This document shows positions 35,097-43,476 of a DNA stretch of 63,943 nt, in pieces. The position numbers were made by a program, and so were the translations under genes. Source of the stretch: Lederbergia sp. NSJ-179 (lineage in GTDB: Bacteria; Bacillota; Bacilli; Bacillales; Bacillaceae_C). The stretch is taken from contig NZ_JALIFP010000023.1 in the NCBI RefSeq assembly GCF_022867885.1, positions 1-63,943 of the forward strand. The letters are read 5' to 3'. How positions within the stretch are numbered: position 1 is the stretch's first letter; each line of letters opens with the position of its first letter. The notes below the pieces were generated by a model, which saw only the letters and a list, made by a program, of their open reading frames with translations, ran no database searches and was not told where the DNA came from.

Positions 35097-36260
35097 TTAA
35101 GATACCTCTGCTTCTACAACTTTTGGTGTACGGAATTTTAGATAACCAATCAATGTGAGGACGAACATTCCGACTAAAAAGGCGATAAAGTAGGGGGAGA
35201 TAATTGTGCGAATAATAGCTGTTAAAAAGGAGCTCATAATCATGCCAAGGGAATAAACTGCTGACATAACGCCGAATGCACGACCGTGCTCCTCTCTCGT
35301 TACTGCATTTGTAACCGCAGTTGCTGCTGCCGGCATAACGAAACCAAAGCAAAGCCCCATGAAAAATAGAAAAAGAGGTAAGCTAAGCACCCCATTAAAG
35401 AATGCGGCTAAACTCATACACATGCAAAATAATCCAAACATCATTCGTTTGATCGGATCAAAACGATGAATAAAAAAGAATGATAAGGATAAGAGTGTAC
35501 CGATCGCCATAAAACTAAATAATTGTCCAGTGTTCATCGTCGAAAGTCCTTGTTCGACTGTTAAATATGGAATTTCATAAATAATCACGCCATGAATATA
35601 CATAACCGCAAATCCCGTTAAATAAACCAGTTGTAGTTGGGGACTTCTAAATATATGAAGAAAATGAAACGACTTTGATTGATTGTTTTTTACAACCATC
35701 ATTTGCCTATCTCTCAAAAAGCCAATGGTATAAACAGCAATAAAAATCAATGCGATTCCAATAATGAAATATGTACGGGCGTAGCCAATTGTTGCTCCTA
35801 ATTTTCCACCAATCAGTGGGGCAATGATATTGGCAATCATGCCAAGCATGCCGATGATCGCCATATTTTTCCCTTGTTGTCGGCTATTCGCCGCATATCC
35901 AGAAATTAAGGCTAAAACGGCTGGCATCAAGAATGCGAGAGCAAAGCCGTTCATAGAACGTAAAACGAGCAAACTGGCAGAGTTTGAAATAAAACTGTGG
36001 GCTATATTTAACAAACCTGAAAGGAGCAATGGTAAAGTGATGAAGATTCTTTTTCCATATCGATCTACTAAAGGTCCAACGATTAAATTCCCGGTTAGAT
36101 CGGCTAATTGGGAGGCACTTAACATAATGCCGATCATGACACTAGATGCTCCCAACATCGTCGCATAAGGTGTGAAAATGGGGCTTTGCACACTCATAAT
36201 TAAGCTAATGATAAACATGGTCATAAAAATGTGAAACTTGTCTACTGTCGTTTCTCGCAT
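35097..36260 (-). CDS. MFS transporter
   Basis: This 387-residue major facilitator has 12 predicted membrane segments and the motif-A loop GPLVDRYGKR between segments 2 and 3. The sequence PLIGGKLGATIGYARTYF suggests a drug/proton antiporter-like (DHA1) export protein. The ATG at 36260 follows GAGGTGACAT; the GTG nine bases upstream overlaps the RBS and is less likely. No regulator or partner gene is adjacent, so the substrate is unknown. Confidence 0.87.
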   Translation of the reverse strand: MRETTVDKFHIFMTMFIISLIMSVQSPIFTPYATMLGASSVMIGIMLSASQLADLTGNLIVGPLVDRYGKRIFITLPLLLSGLLNIAHSFISNSASLLVLRSMNGFALAFLMPAVLALISGYAANSRQQGKNMAIIGMLGMIANIIAPLIGGKLGATIGYARTYFIIGIALIFIAVYTIGFLRDRQMMVVKNNQSKSFHFLHIFRSPQLQLVYLTGFAVMYIHGVIIYEIPYLTVEQGLSTMNTGQLFSFMAIGTLLSLSFFFIHRFDPIKRMMFGLFCMCMSLAAFFNGVLSLPLFLFFMGLCFGFVMPAAATAVTNAVTREEHGRAFGVMSAVYSLGMIMSSFLTAIIRTIISPYFIAFLVGMFVLTLIGYLKFRTPKVVEAEVS

Positions 36261-36493
36261 ATATGTCACCTCGAATACATTCTATGCTTGTTTTGGAAAA
36301 ATAGACGAGCATTTTAAATGGGGCGGACTCAATCATTTAAAGTTTGATTCACAAATCAAATCCGTGAATTAGGAGTGATCACGGGAACTGGACGAATAAA
36401 GTATGATAAGACATCATTAATTTGGCGCTGTAGCATACAGAAACAATAAATTGTATAATATAAGAAAAGGAAATTTTCGGAAGGTGGTCGCGC

Positions 36494-36667
36494 ATGAATA
36501 AGTTAAAAATAGATTCTGAAGAATTTAATCGGATTCTTAAAAACCTTCATTTGGAAAATCTTTCATTAAATCCTACTCTGCAAAAAATAGCTTTGGAGAT
36601 CATCAACTCAGGTGTTGAAATTACACCAACTGTTATTAAGGGTGCTTTGCATCGTGGGAAAATATAA
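36494..36667 (+). CDS. putative antitoxin of the Fic module (VbhA-like)
   Basis: This 57-residue ORF starts at ATG 36494 after GGAAGGTGG and encodes MNKLKIDSEEFNRILKNL and then ALEIINSGVEITPTVIKGAL. The helical layout, length and position match small VbhA/class I Fic antitoxins. It overlaps the toxin start by 14 bases. The family's inhibitory motif (Ser/Thr-x-x-x-Glu-Gly/Asn) is not obvious: the nearest candidates are KIALEI and EIINSG. So function by the standard glutamate obstruction is uncertain. Confidence 0.65.
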   Translation: MNKLKIDSEEFNRILKNLHLENLSLNPTLQKIALEIINSGVEITPTVIKGALHRGKI

Positions 36668-37229
36668 ACAAAAACATGATGATGATCTATTAAAAAATAA
36701 TCTTTTAGGTATGACCTCCTATAAAGATTTAGAAGAAGCAGAAGCGTTTGTATTCTTACTTCGTGCCGCACAGATAGAGCAGAAAAAATACATTATTTCA
36801 CTTTTTACGGTAGACAGCTTCAAACAATTGCATCACCATCTTTTTAAAGACCTTTACCCCTTTGCCGGCCAATTTCGAGATGTTCAATTAATAAAAGGAA
36901 ATACTCGTTTTTGCCAAGCGCAATATATTAGCGCCTACTCATCTGAATTGTTTTATCAACTTAACAAAGAACCCTCATGGAAGTCTTTACAAGAAGCGGC
37001 TAATCGCTTAGCTTATTTTAAATCAGAGCTTAACATGCTCCATCCTTTTCGTGAAGGGAACGGAAGAACAATACGGATATTCATTCATCACTTTGCTTTT
37101 TCAAGAGGGATTAAATGGGAATATGAAAAAATGGATCGTGAGATGTATTTACGAGCGATGATTCACTCAGTAACCAATTTAGAACCCTTGCGCCAAATAT
37201 TTATAGATACCATTTCTTACAGAAAATAG
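36654..37229 (+). CDS. Fic-domain AMP-transferase (toxin)
   Basis: This 191-residue protein carries a canonical Fic motif HPFREGNGRTIR at residues 130-141. His130 is the catalytic base and the GNGR loop binds nucleotide. The flap region KGNTRFCQAQYI is also visible. Fic proteins transfer AMP from ATP to Ser, Thr or Tyr of target proteins, and several free bacterial ones poison DNA gyrase and topoisomerase IV. The GTG at 36654 is chosen as start: it gives MGKYKQKHDDD and overlaps the upstream small gene, so translation is coupled. An upstream in-frame TTG would bury most of the antitoxin frame. No self-inhibitory helix is fused to it. Confidence 0.87.
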   Translation: MGKYKQKHDDDLLKNNLLGMTSYKDLEEAEAFVFLLRAAQIEQKKYIISLFTVDSFKQLHHHLFKDLYPFAGQFRDVQLIKGNTRFCQAQYISAYSSELFYQLNKEPSWKSLQEAANRLAYFKSELNMLHPFREGNGRTIRIFIHHFAFSRGIKWEYEKMDREMYLRAMIHSVTNLEPLRQIFIDTISYRK

Positions 37230-37494
37230 AGCAATAAATAAATCAGTTTTAGTATAAGATCCGTTAAAAGGAAGGGTTCAAGCTTTCAAGATTCAATGCA
37301 CATATGCCTAATTCACTTCAGCTGTCAGCCCTCTATTTTTAGCCTAACAATTATTGATTAATACTTTCAAACCATAGTACTACCTTTTGACATTGACCCT
37401 ATCATTATATCGGGTCGGACATTCCATGAATTCAGTAAATTCTTTGTTATGTAATAGAAACGGATGGGGGATGACATACACAGGAGGAGAAGAC

Positions 37495-37845
37495 ATGATT
37501 ATTCGAATAACACGGGATAGTGTAGCAATGGGGGATGACGTTTATGCCCCACATGAAAAAATAATAGATATTCCTGATTCCTTAATTCTTAAGGAAATGG
37601 TGCAGAAAGTAGGAAAAATCTCTTATTTGCCCTCTATTTATGGTGGTGAAGCAACCTGGGTGTTATATAATCGTACCGCACACACACCTTTAGCGGTTTT
37701 AGCTCAACAGTGGGAAAACGCTAGATTCTTTGACCGTTCGCGTCAAACGTTAGGAGAACTTTTTTCGGGTAAAGAGGAAGGGGAATTGTTTTTCCGTTAT
37801 TTAGGCCAAGAGGAACCTCTCGAAGTTTTTCAAGAGTTGTCATAA
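37495..37845 (+). CDS. conserved protein of unknown function
   Basis: This 116-residue protein starts at ATG 37495 after AGGAGGAGAAG, giving MIIRITRDSVAMGDDVYAPHE. It has ATWVLYNRTAHTPLAVLAQQW in the middle and a C-terminal FFRYLGQEEPLEVFQEL. No signal peptide or membrane segment is visible. I do not recognise the family. The open frame extends further upstream but without an RBS. Confidence 0.7.
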   Translation: MIIRITRDSVAMGDDVYAPHEKIIDIPDSLILKEMVQKVGKISYLPSIYGGEATWVLYNRTAHTPLAVLAQQWENARFFDRSRQTLGELFSGKEEGELFFRYLGQEEPLEVFQELS

Positions 37846-37899
37846 AGGTACCCGGACGGCACTTGACTTCTTAAAAAAATCGAGAAGAAGGATTGAAAT

Positions 37900-38016
37900 C
37901 GAATCCATTGGCTGTGCCCAAAAAGGCGAGAGATTCTCAGAAAGGTCACAGCGGACCCATTGGTTGTGCCCAAAAAGGCGAAAGACTCCTAGAAAGGTCA
38001 CAGCGCCCCCTTTGGT
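37900..38016. repeat. 52-bp-period palindromic tandem array B
   Basis: CCATTGG recurs at 37905 and 37957 and as CCTTTGG at 38009, an exact 52-bp period over just over two units. In each unit GGTCACAGC and GCTGTGCCC form a dyad, followed by an A5 tract and GGCGA. Spacing, dyad, homopolymer tract and GCGA correspond to array A at 15115-15410, though the stem bases differ. It lies between two genes of unknown function and encodes nothing. Confidence 0.8.
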
Positions 38017-38129
38017 CTGAAAAGAATTCCCGTTGAATCCAATTCCTTGCTCTAACGTAATTAAACTATATAAATCTGTTCAATAATGTATTACACTTAA
38101 TGAAAACAACACAAAATGAGGTGAGTTCT

Positions 38130-38357
38130 GTGTGGTGGATTGTAGGTGTTATGATATGTTCCGTCCCCATTATCGCAATTATTACAGATCATATTCAATC
38201 GAGTGCGAAAATCAAAGGGAAATTTATTCAAGACCAATTAGAGTTAGAAAAATTAAAACATGAAAATTATTTGCTGGAAACAGAAAAGCTTAAGCTGGAA
38301 TTGGAAAAGATGCAATTAAATGCTCCTAAAGAAGAAGTATTTGAAAAATTAAAATGA
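38130..38357 (+). CDS. small membrane-anchored coiled-coil protein
   Basis: This 75-residue protein begins at GTG 38130 (TGAGGTGAG upstream), giving MWWIVGVMICSVPIIAIITD, a single N-terminal membrane helix. A highly charged helix LELEKLKHENYLLETEKLKL follows. Topology and size resemble PspB-like proteins, but that is only a resemblance. An in-frame ATG at 38100 would add ten residues and has no RBS. Confidence 0.65.
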   Translation: MWWIVGVMICSVPIIAIITDHIQSSAKIKGKFIQDQLELEKLKHENYLLETEKLKLELEKMQLNAPKEEVFEKLK

Positions 38358-38517
38358 GAAAGCCATAAGCCTCTTATGTAGTAAGAATGAATTTGAGTTC
38401 TCCATTAAAAGCTGGCCAAACAGGTTTAGTCACCAGTGCATACTAACACATCCTGAGGCACTAATATCCGACCTCGAATCATAAAATTCGCTTGGGGTTA
38501 TATTGGGGGTGATTGTT

Positions 38518-39027
38518 TTGAAATGGAGGGATTACGATATAGATCTTGATAAAGAAATAGACTCTTGGATTTTACCATCATTCAGCAAAAATGCAGATTT
38601 AATTAATACGTTTGCTTTTTTTAATGAGCCTGTCTCCAAAGAATATCATTGGTATAAGACTCACCCATTAGAAATGTCTAACATTGCAGATTATTTTAAA
38701 GTGGTAGAGATAGATAATGAGCCTATTGCCTTATTCATTTTTAATTATTACAAGGATGACTATGGCAGATTGGTCTTAGGAATTAATCCAATGGCTATTC
38801 ATCCTAAAAAAATAAATAAAGGGTATGGTACGATTGTTTTAGCTGACCTTATAGCAAATACTGAAGAAATAATGGGTCAAATGGTTGAAATTATATATGC
38901 AGGCATCGATGAAAAAAATATAATAAGCACTAAAGTCTTCAAAAAGTTCGGATTTAAAGAAGTAGGAAGAACAGATGATAAAGAATTTGTTTATTATGAA
39001 TTAAATAAACGATGTAAGTCAAAATAA
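38518..39027 (+). CDS. GNAT-family N-acetyltransferase
   Basis: This 169-residue protein has the GNAT acetyl-CoA region INPMAIHPKKINKGYGTIVL and the beta-strand/helix NIISTKVFKKFGFKEVGRT. Start TTG 38518 follows GGGGGTGA at good spacing; the open frame extends to 38503 but that would overlap the RBS. The A-motif (usually Gln/Arg-x-x-Gly-x-Gly/Ala) is modified to KKINKGYG. Substrate unknown. Confidence 0.82.
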   Translation: MKWRDYDIDLDKEIDSWILPSFSKNADLINTFAFFNEPVSKEYHWYKTHPLEMSNIADYFKVVEIDNEPIALFIFNYYKDDYGRLVLGINPMAIHPKKINKGYGTIVLADLIANTEEIMGQMVEIIYAGIDEKNIISTKVFKKFGFKEVGRTDDKEFVYYELNKRCKSK

Positions 39028-39065
39028 AATAAGTATCTGGTTCAAAAATCTACGGAGGTCACAGG

Positions 39066-39581
39066 ATGTACGATCCAACCATTTTTGAGAATCTAAAAGT
39101 CGCATTTGAAAATCATATTTACGATTTGGATAATATCGATCAGGAGATCATCATTCAAAATAGGGAGGATCGAATGGATTTTGCCACTTTGGCTAGACGT
39201 TTATCGATCCAATTTATATTGGTGGACGAACCAGAAGTGACCGTAGAATTAATAGTGGAGGCGTCACTAGAAGATTTAGCGGGCGAGATTTTGGAAGCGC
39301 CTGGGGTCAATCCTGGTTGTTCCCTACTTTTGCGATTTCAAAAACAGCTCAACCTCCAACTAGCCAAGCAATGTGAGCAAATTGAACAGGCACTTCACTC
39401 AATTTGGGAAGACGACATCCACTTAACTCAAACGCTAAGTTTCGTCTATGGACAAGATTCCACTTATATGGACAATATTGAGGTGAAATTCAAACCGAAA
39501 CTAACGGAAGAACATATGAGAGAAATACCGGGCTTTTTGAAATCTGTTTTAACATCATTGGAACAGTTGAATCGAATATAG
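39066..39581 (+). CDS. conserved hypothetical protein
   Basis: This 171-residue soluble protein starts at an ATG preceded by GGAGGTCACAGG. It is acidic, with no membrane segment or signal peptide. Distinctive parts are NREDRMDFATLARRLSIQF and SIWEDDIHLTQTLSFVYGQD. I recall similar proteins only as uncharacterised Bacillus ORFs. No motif suggests catalysis. Confidence 0.72.
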   Translation: MYDPTIFENLKVAFENHIYDLDNIDQEIIIQNREDRMDFATLARRLSIQFILVDEPEVTVELIVEASLEDLAGEILEAPGVNPGCSLLLRFQKQLNLQLAKQCEQIEQALHSIWEDDIHLTQTLSFVYGQDSTYMDNIEVKFKPKLTEEHMREIPGFLKSVLTSLEQLNRI

Positions 39582-39700
39582 ACATTCATTCGTTCTGCTT
39601 TTAAAACGCTGCTTCTATTATTTTAATCATCCTAAAATGAAGGCTGTAATGCGTCTGAATGAAGGGAGATACGGGACGAGGAGGATAATGCAATTCAATT

Positions 39701-39753
39701 AAAGGTGCCAGGTAGTTAAGCAATTCTGAATTGCTTAACTACCTGGCACCTTT
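39701..39753. repeat. perfect 53-bp palindrome
   Basis: The 26 bases from 39701 (AAAGGTGCCAGGTAGTTAAG...) are exactly repeated in reverse complement at 39728-39753, around one central T at 39727. The hairpin ends in TTT and could act as a terminator for either direction. The absence of a loop and the 26-bp perfect arms are unusual for an ordinary terminator. Its core GGTGCCAGG resembles a dispersed hairpin repeat I recall from other Bacillaceae. Confidence 0.9.
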
Positions 39754-39837
39754 ATACTTAAATTATGAAAAGTTGCTCATAAGAAATTATGATTAAGGGA
39801 ACATCTAAGGCAAGGAGTTTTGAGGAGGAGGCTGTTT

Positions 39838-41316
39838 ATGAATCAAAAGAAAGCTAAAAACAAGCAAAAGAAATACAAAGTGCATAAAGATGATATAACA
39901 GTCATTGACTCGGATATAGCGAAAAAGGCTGTGGTGGCAACGGCATTAGGGAATGCCATGGAATGGTTTGATTTTGGGATTTATTCGTATTTGGTTGTGA
40001 TTATTGGGAAGGTATTTTACTCAGGTGTAAGTGACTCTGTTCAGTTGGTGTTTAGTTTTGGCACCTTTGCGGTTGCCTTTCTTGTTCGCCCCCTTGGTGG
40101 GATGTTTTTTGGTATGCTAGGAGACCGGTTAGGACGAAAAAGGATTTTAGCTGTCACATTGATCATGATGTCCATCGCGACACTTGGGATCGGATTGATT
40201 CCCGTTTATGCGTCTATCGGTATCGCAGCCCCGATTCTGCTGCTGCTTGCAAGATTGGTACAGGGGTTTTCAGCAGGTGGCGAATATGCCGGGGCTATGA
40301 CATTTATTGCAGAATCCACTCCAGATAAAAAACGTGGATTTATGGCAAGTGGTTTAGAGGTGGGAACATTAGTCGGGTATATTGGTGGCTCGGGGTTAGT
40401 GACACTACTTACTTTTATTCTCGGGTCAGACACGATGCTGGATTGGGGCTGGCGCGTGCCGTTTTTAATTGCTGCTCCCATTGGAATAATAGGTTTGTAC
40501 TTAAGGAACCATCTTGAGGAATCTCCTGCTTTTGCTGCGATGGAGGAGAAAAAAGAAGAAGAAACACAGAAAAAACCGCATGTTTCCATGAAGGAACTAT
40601 TTCTATATCATCGTCGTTCGATCCTGATGTGTTTTGTCTTAGTTTTCTTTTATAATGTGATTGATTATACGATTTTAACCTATATGCCATCCCATTTGAC
40701 AGCTGTTTTGGGCTATGGAGAAACAAAAGGACTATTATTCATTGTTATTGTTATGTTTATTATGATTCCGATTGTATTAGCAATAGGATATTTTGGTGAT
40801 CGAATTGGTAATAAGCGGATTATTCAGATGAGTCTGTTAGGTATTATATTATTATCGATTCCATCATTTTTATTAATAGGAAGTGGGAATAACTGGCAAG
40901 TCTTTTTGGGGTTATTGATATTGGGGGCTCTCTTAGCGGGCATTAAAGGTACCATGACTTCGCAGTTGCCCTCCCTGTTTTTCACAGAGGTGAGATACGG
41001 AGGCTTGGCGGTTACATATAATATTTCCGCTTCACTATTCGGGGGTACGGCTCCTTTACTCATTTCCTGGTTGATTAATCTCACCGCCGTCCAACTAGTG
41101 CCAGCGTACTATTTGATCTTTGCTTCAGTCATTGGGATTGTGGTTGTCACTTTATTTCTAAAAAACACATCCGGAAAACCGCTCCGTGGCTCTCCACCCG
41201 CAGTGGCTGAAAATCATGAAATCAAGGAAGTCATAGAAGATATGGATGAGACACTTTGGTGGGGGGAAGAAAAGCATAAGATCGATGAGAAGATTGAGGA
41301 GACGGATGAGGATTAA
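39838..41316 (+). CDS. proP: MHS-family metabolite/H+ symporter (ProP-like)
   Basis: This 492-residue MFS protein belongs to the metabolite:H+ symporter group that includes proline/betaine transporter ProP. It has 12 membrane segments, an N-terminal GNAMEWFDFGIYSYL, the loop GMLGDRLGRKRIL and LVQGFSAGGEYAGAMTFIAES, all typical of the group. The C-terminal 45 residues are charged, as in osmosensing ProP. ATG 39838 follows GAGGAGGAGG; an upstream TTG overlaps that RBS. Compatible-solute uptake is likely, but other organic acids are transported by the family. Confidence 0.85.
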   Translation: MNQKKAKNKQKKYKVHKDDITVIDSDIAKKAVVATALGNAMEWFDFGIYSYLVVIIGKVFYSGVSDSVQLVFSFGTFAVAFLVRPLGGMFFGMLGDRLGRKRILAVTLIMMSIATLGIGLIPVYASIGIAAPILLLLARLVQGFSAGGEYAGAMTFIAESTPDKKRGFMASGLEVGTLVGYIGGSGLVTLLTFILGSDTMLDWGWRVPFLIAAPIGIIGLYLRNHLEESPAFAAMEEKKEEETQKKPHVSMKELFLYHRRSILMCFVLVFFYNVIDYTILTYMPSHLTAVLGYGETKGLLFIVIVMFIMIPIVLAIGYFGDRIGNKRIIQMSLLGIILLSIPSFLLIGSGNNWQVFLGLLILGALLAGIKGTMTSQLPSLFFTEVRYGGLAVTYNISASLFGGTAPLLISWLINLTAVQLVPAYYLIFASVIGIVVVTLFLKNTSGKPLRGSPPAVAENHEIKEVIEDMDETLWWGEEKHKIDEKIEETDED

Positions 41317-41417
41317 TAAACTGAGGCTTTATTCAAAAGTTCAAAGTTACTTTTTAATGGCTCGACCTCCTCATTCAACGGATCGAAGCCGCTGTTCAAC
41401 GGCTTGTCCCACAAGAA

Positions 41418-41444
41418 AAGAGCTCGACTATTTGCCGAGCTCTT
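41418..41444. terminator. hairpin between convergent proP-like and PepSY genes
   Basis: AAGAGCTCG (41418-41426) pairs with CGAGCTCTT (41436-41444). There is no clean T-run, so termination is only likely. Confidence 0.5.
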
Positions 41445-41469
41445 CACACAAGGGATACAAAAAACTTTT

Positions 41470-41991
41470 TTAATCATAAATGGAATAAATCGTCTTATGA
41501 TACAACTTTTCTTTTTCCGCTTTCGCTTTTTCTACATCTTTTGAGAAAGTGGCTTTTACTCCGGAAAATTCTTCTAGTGTAATCACTTCCCCAGAATGGG
41601 GATTGATTGTAGCGGAATACCCATCATTATCGTCATAAAAAACAACGAACCACTTGATTGGATCGACAGGAGTATCGTCCTGAGCAATATTTATGGCATA
41701 GGGTAAGTTGCTTACATCTTTCGTTTCTTTTAGTGCATCGATGGCTATTTGTAACGCCATTTGCTCAGAAACGCCATCAGTGATGCCAAACATTTTTAAA
41801 TCATTGGATGGATCTGTTACTTGTTCCGTAGTTGATTCAGATTCCACTTTACTTGCTGGTATTGTTTTTATCTCAGAATCTTGAGAAGTTGCCGCCAGAA
41901 CAGAAGGGAACACAAAGCTATTGAACACGAGGATCGTGATTAAAACTCCTCCTGTGATGACGCCACCTAGTAGATATTTTTTATTTTTCAT
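41470..41991 (-). CDS. secreted/membrane-anchored PepSY-domain protein
   Basis: This 173-residue protein has an N-terminal hydrophobic helix (GGVITGGVLITILVFNSFVF) that serves as signal or anchor. After a Ser/Thr/Glu-rich linker comes a PepSY-like domain (about 70-150: MALQIAIDALKE, WFVVFYDDNDGYSATINPHSGEV). PepSY domains are often inhibitors or ligand sensors. It is the third gene of an operon with a response regulator and histidine kinase, 81 bases after the kinase. It may modulate the sensor or be a target of the pathway. Confidence 0.8.
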   Translation of the reverse strand: MKNKKYLLGGVITGGVLITILVFNSFVFPSVLAATSQDSEIKTIPASKVESESTTEQVTDPSNDLKMFGITDGVSEQMALQIAIDALKETKDVSNLPYAINIAQDDTPVDPIKWFVVFYDDNDGYSATINPHSGEVITLEEFSGVKATFSKDVEKAKAEKEKLYHKTIYSIYD

Positions 41992-42072
41992 GAAACCTTC
42001 TCCTTCTCTTTAAAATGAAGTTTTGTATCCCTTATATTGCTAGGATACAAGGGCAATGTTTTCAAGTTGCTA

Positions 42073-43476
42073 TCAAGTTGTTATCGAGTTGTTAAAAATA
42101 ATCCGTATGGTCGTACCTTGTTGGGATTGAATATCAAGTTTAGCTCCATGGAATTCAGCTATTTGCGCGACAATACTAAGACCTAATCCATTCCCACCAA
42201 AGGCGCGTGAACGGGACTGATCCACACGATAAAAAGGTTCCGTTATTTTTTCGATTTCTTCAATATCCAAGCCACAGCCATTATCACTCACTTCTAGGAT
42301 CGGATAATCATTGCAATAGGCCTTCACTCTGATGACTTCGTTTTCGGTGGACGCCCTTGCCGCGTTCTCCACTAAATTCGTCAGCAGGGACAGTAATAAT
42401 GTTTCATCACCCTGCAGCCATTTTATATGTGCCGCTGTTTCGAGCCGCTGTTTTCTCTCTTTCATAATGGGGCGCATCAAGATTTCTAAAGAGGAAAACA
42501 AGGCTTCCATATCCACTTTAGCGAACTCCCTTTTCTTGCTGCGTATATAAGTCAAATCTAAAAGCTTGGTGGACAAACTTTGTAATCTTTTCGCGGCTTC
42601 TTGGAGATGTCCGGTTGCAATAATACGCTGCTCCTCGTTCATCATCGCTTTTTGCAAATACTCTGAGTATCCCAAAATCGAGGTTAGGGGTGTTTTCATT
42701 TCATGGGCAAGATTATCAATAAAACGTTGTCTGCTTTCAGTCGCTTCGGTTAATTGCTTTACTTTATCTTCAACGGAATCAACCATCATATTAAAGGTTT
42801 TTCCTAGCTCTCCAATTTCATCCTTTCGAAAAATATTGACCCTTTTATGATAGGCGCCACTAGCTATCTCCCTTGTTATTTCATTTAGTTCGTTTAATGG
42901 GCTTGTCAACCGTTTTAAAAGAATAAAGATAGAAATCCCCAATATCGCAGCCAAAACAACACTTACAATCACAAAAACGCGGATGATAGAAGAAAGGAAG
43001 GAGTCAAGCTGGCTAATATCACGAGCATATATAAAGGTTAAATGGGAATAGGAAGATAATTTTGATGCCACAAATAAATATCTTTCTCCATCGATCGTTT
43101 GATTTTTTATATTCTTACTTCCATTATTTTGAATACTTAATAGACTGAAGTCGAAATCAGGAACATTCGAATAAATTTTTGTATTTCCATCATATAAGGA
43201 AAGATAAACGTTTTGATCTTCATAATAGTTTGCCAGTGGCTGAATGATGTTGATCCATTGATCTTTTTGAAGTGAAGCATTAGGGAGAAGCTTGTGAGCG
43301 TTTGTAATGCTAGATTCAATCGAAGATAGGATAACCGCTTGCTCGCGTATACTATTTTCTTCTTCCCTTTGCAGGCTGAATTTGTAAGAATAAGAGATAA
43401 GGACAAAGGATGAAATATCAAATAAAGTGATAAAAACGACAAGTGTACTCAAAAAGATTTTTTGCCAAAACCTCAT
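42073..43476 (-). CDS. sensor histidine kinase
   Basis: This 467-residue kinase has membrane helices at about 8-30 and 165-188, which bound an extracellular sensor of about 130 residues. A HAMP domain follows (about 188-245), then a HisKA dimerisation domain with phospho-acceptor His258 in FIDNLAHEMKTPLTS. The HATPase domain has N-box ENAARAS, G1 DNGCGLD and G2 GGNGLGLSI. It overlaps the response-regulator gene by four bases (ATGA), so they are coupled. The ligand is unknown; neighbouring PepSY suggests a cell-envelope signal. Confidence 0.92.
   Translation of the reverse strand: MRFWQKIFLSTLVVFITLFDISSFVLISYSYKFSLQREEENSIREQAVILSSIESSITNAHKLLPNASLQKDQWINIIQPLANYYEDQNVYLSLYDGNTKIYSNVPDFDFSLLSIQNNGSKNIKNQTIDGERYLFVASKLSSYSHLTFIYARDISQLDSFLSSIIRVFVIVSVVLAAILGISIFILLKRLTSPLNELNEITREIASGAYHKRVNIFRKDEIGELGKTFNMMVDSVEDKVKQLTEATESRQRFIDNLAHEMKTPLTSILGYSEYLQKAMMNEEQRIIATGHLQEAAKRLQSLSTKLLDLTYIRSKKREFAKVDMEALFSSLEILMRPIMKERKQRLETAAHIKWLQGDETLLLSLLTNLVENAARASTENEVIRVKAYCNDYPILEVSDNGCGLDIEEIEKITEPFYRVDQSRSRAFGGNGLGLSIVAQIAEFHGAKLDIQSQQGTTIRIIFNNSITT

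Noticed and set aside
34976-35158. 60-residue plus-strand frame between GNAT and MFS genes
   Set aside because: It overlaps the 3' end of the MFS gene on the other strand, lacks an RBS and has no family resemblance.
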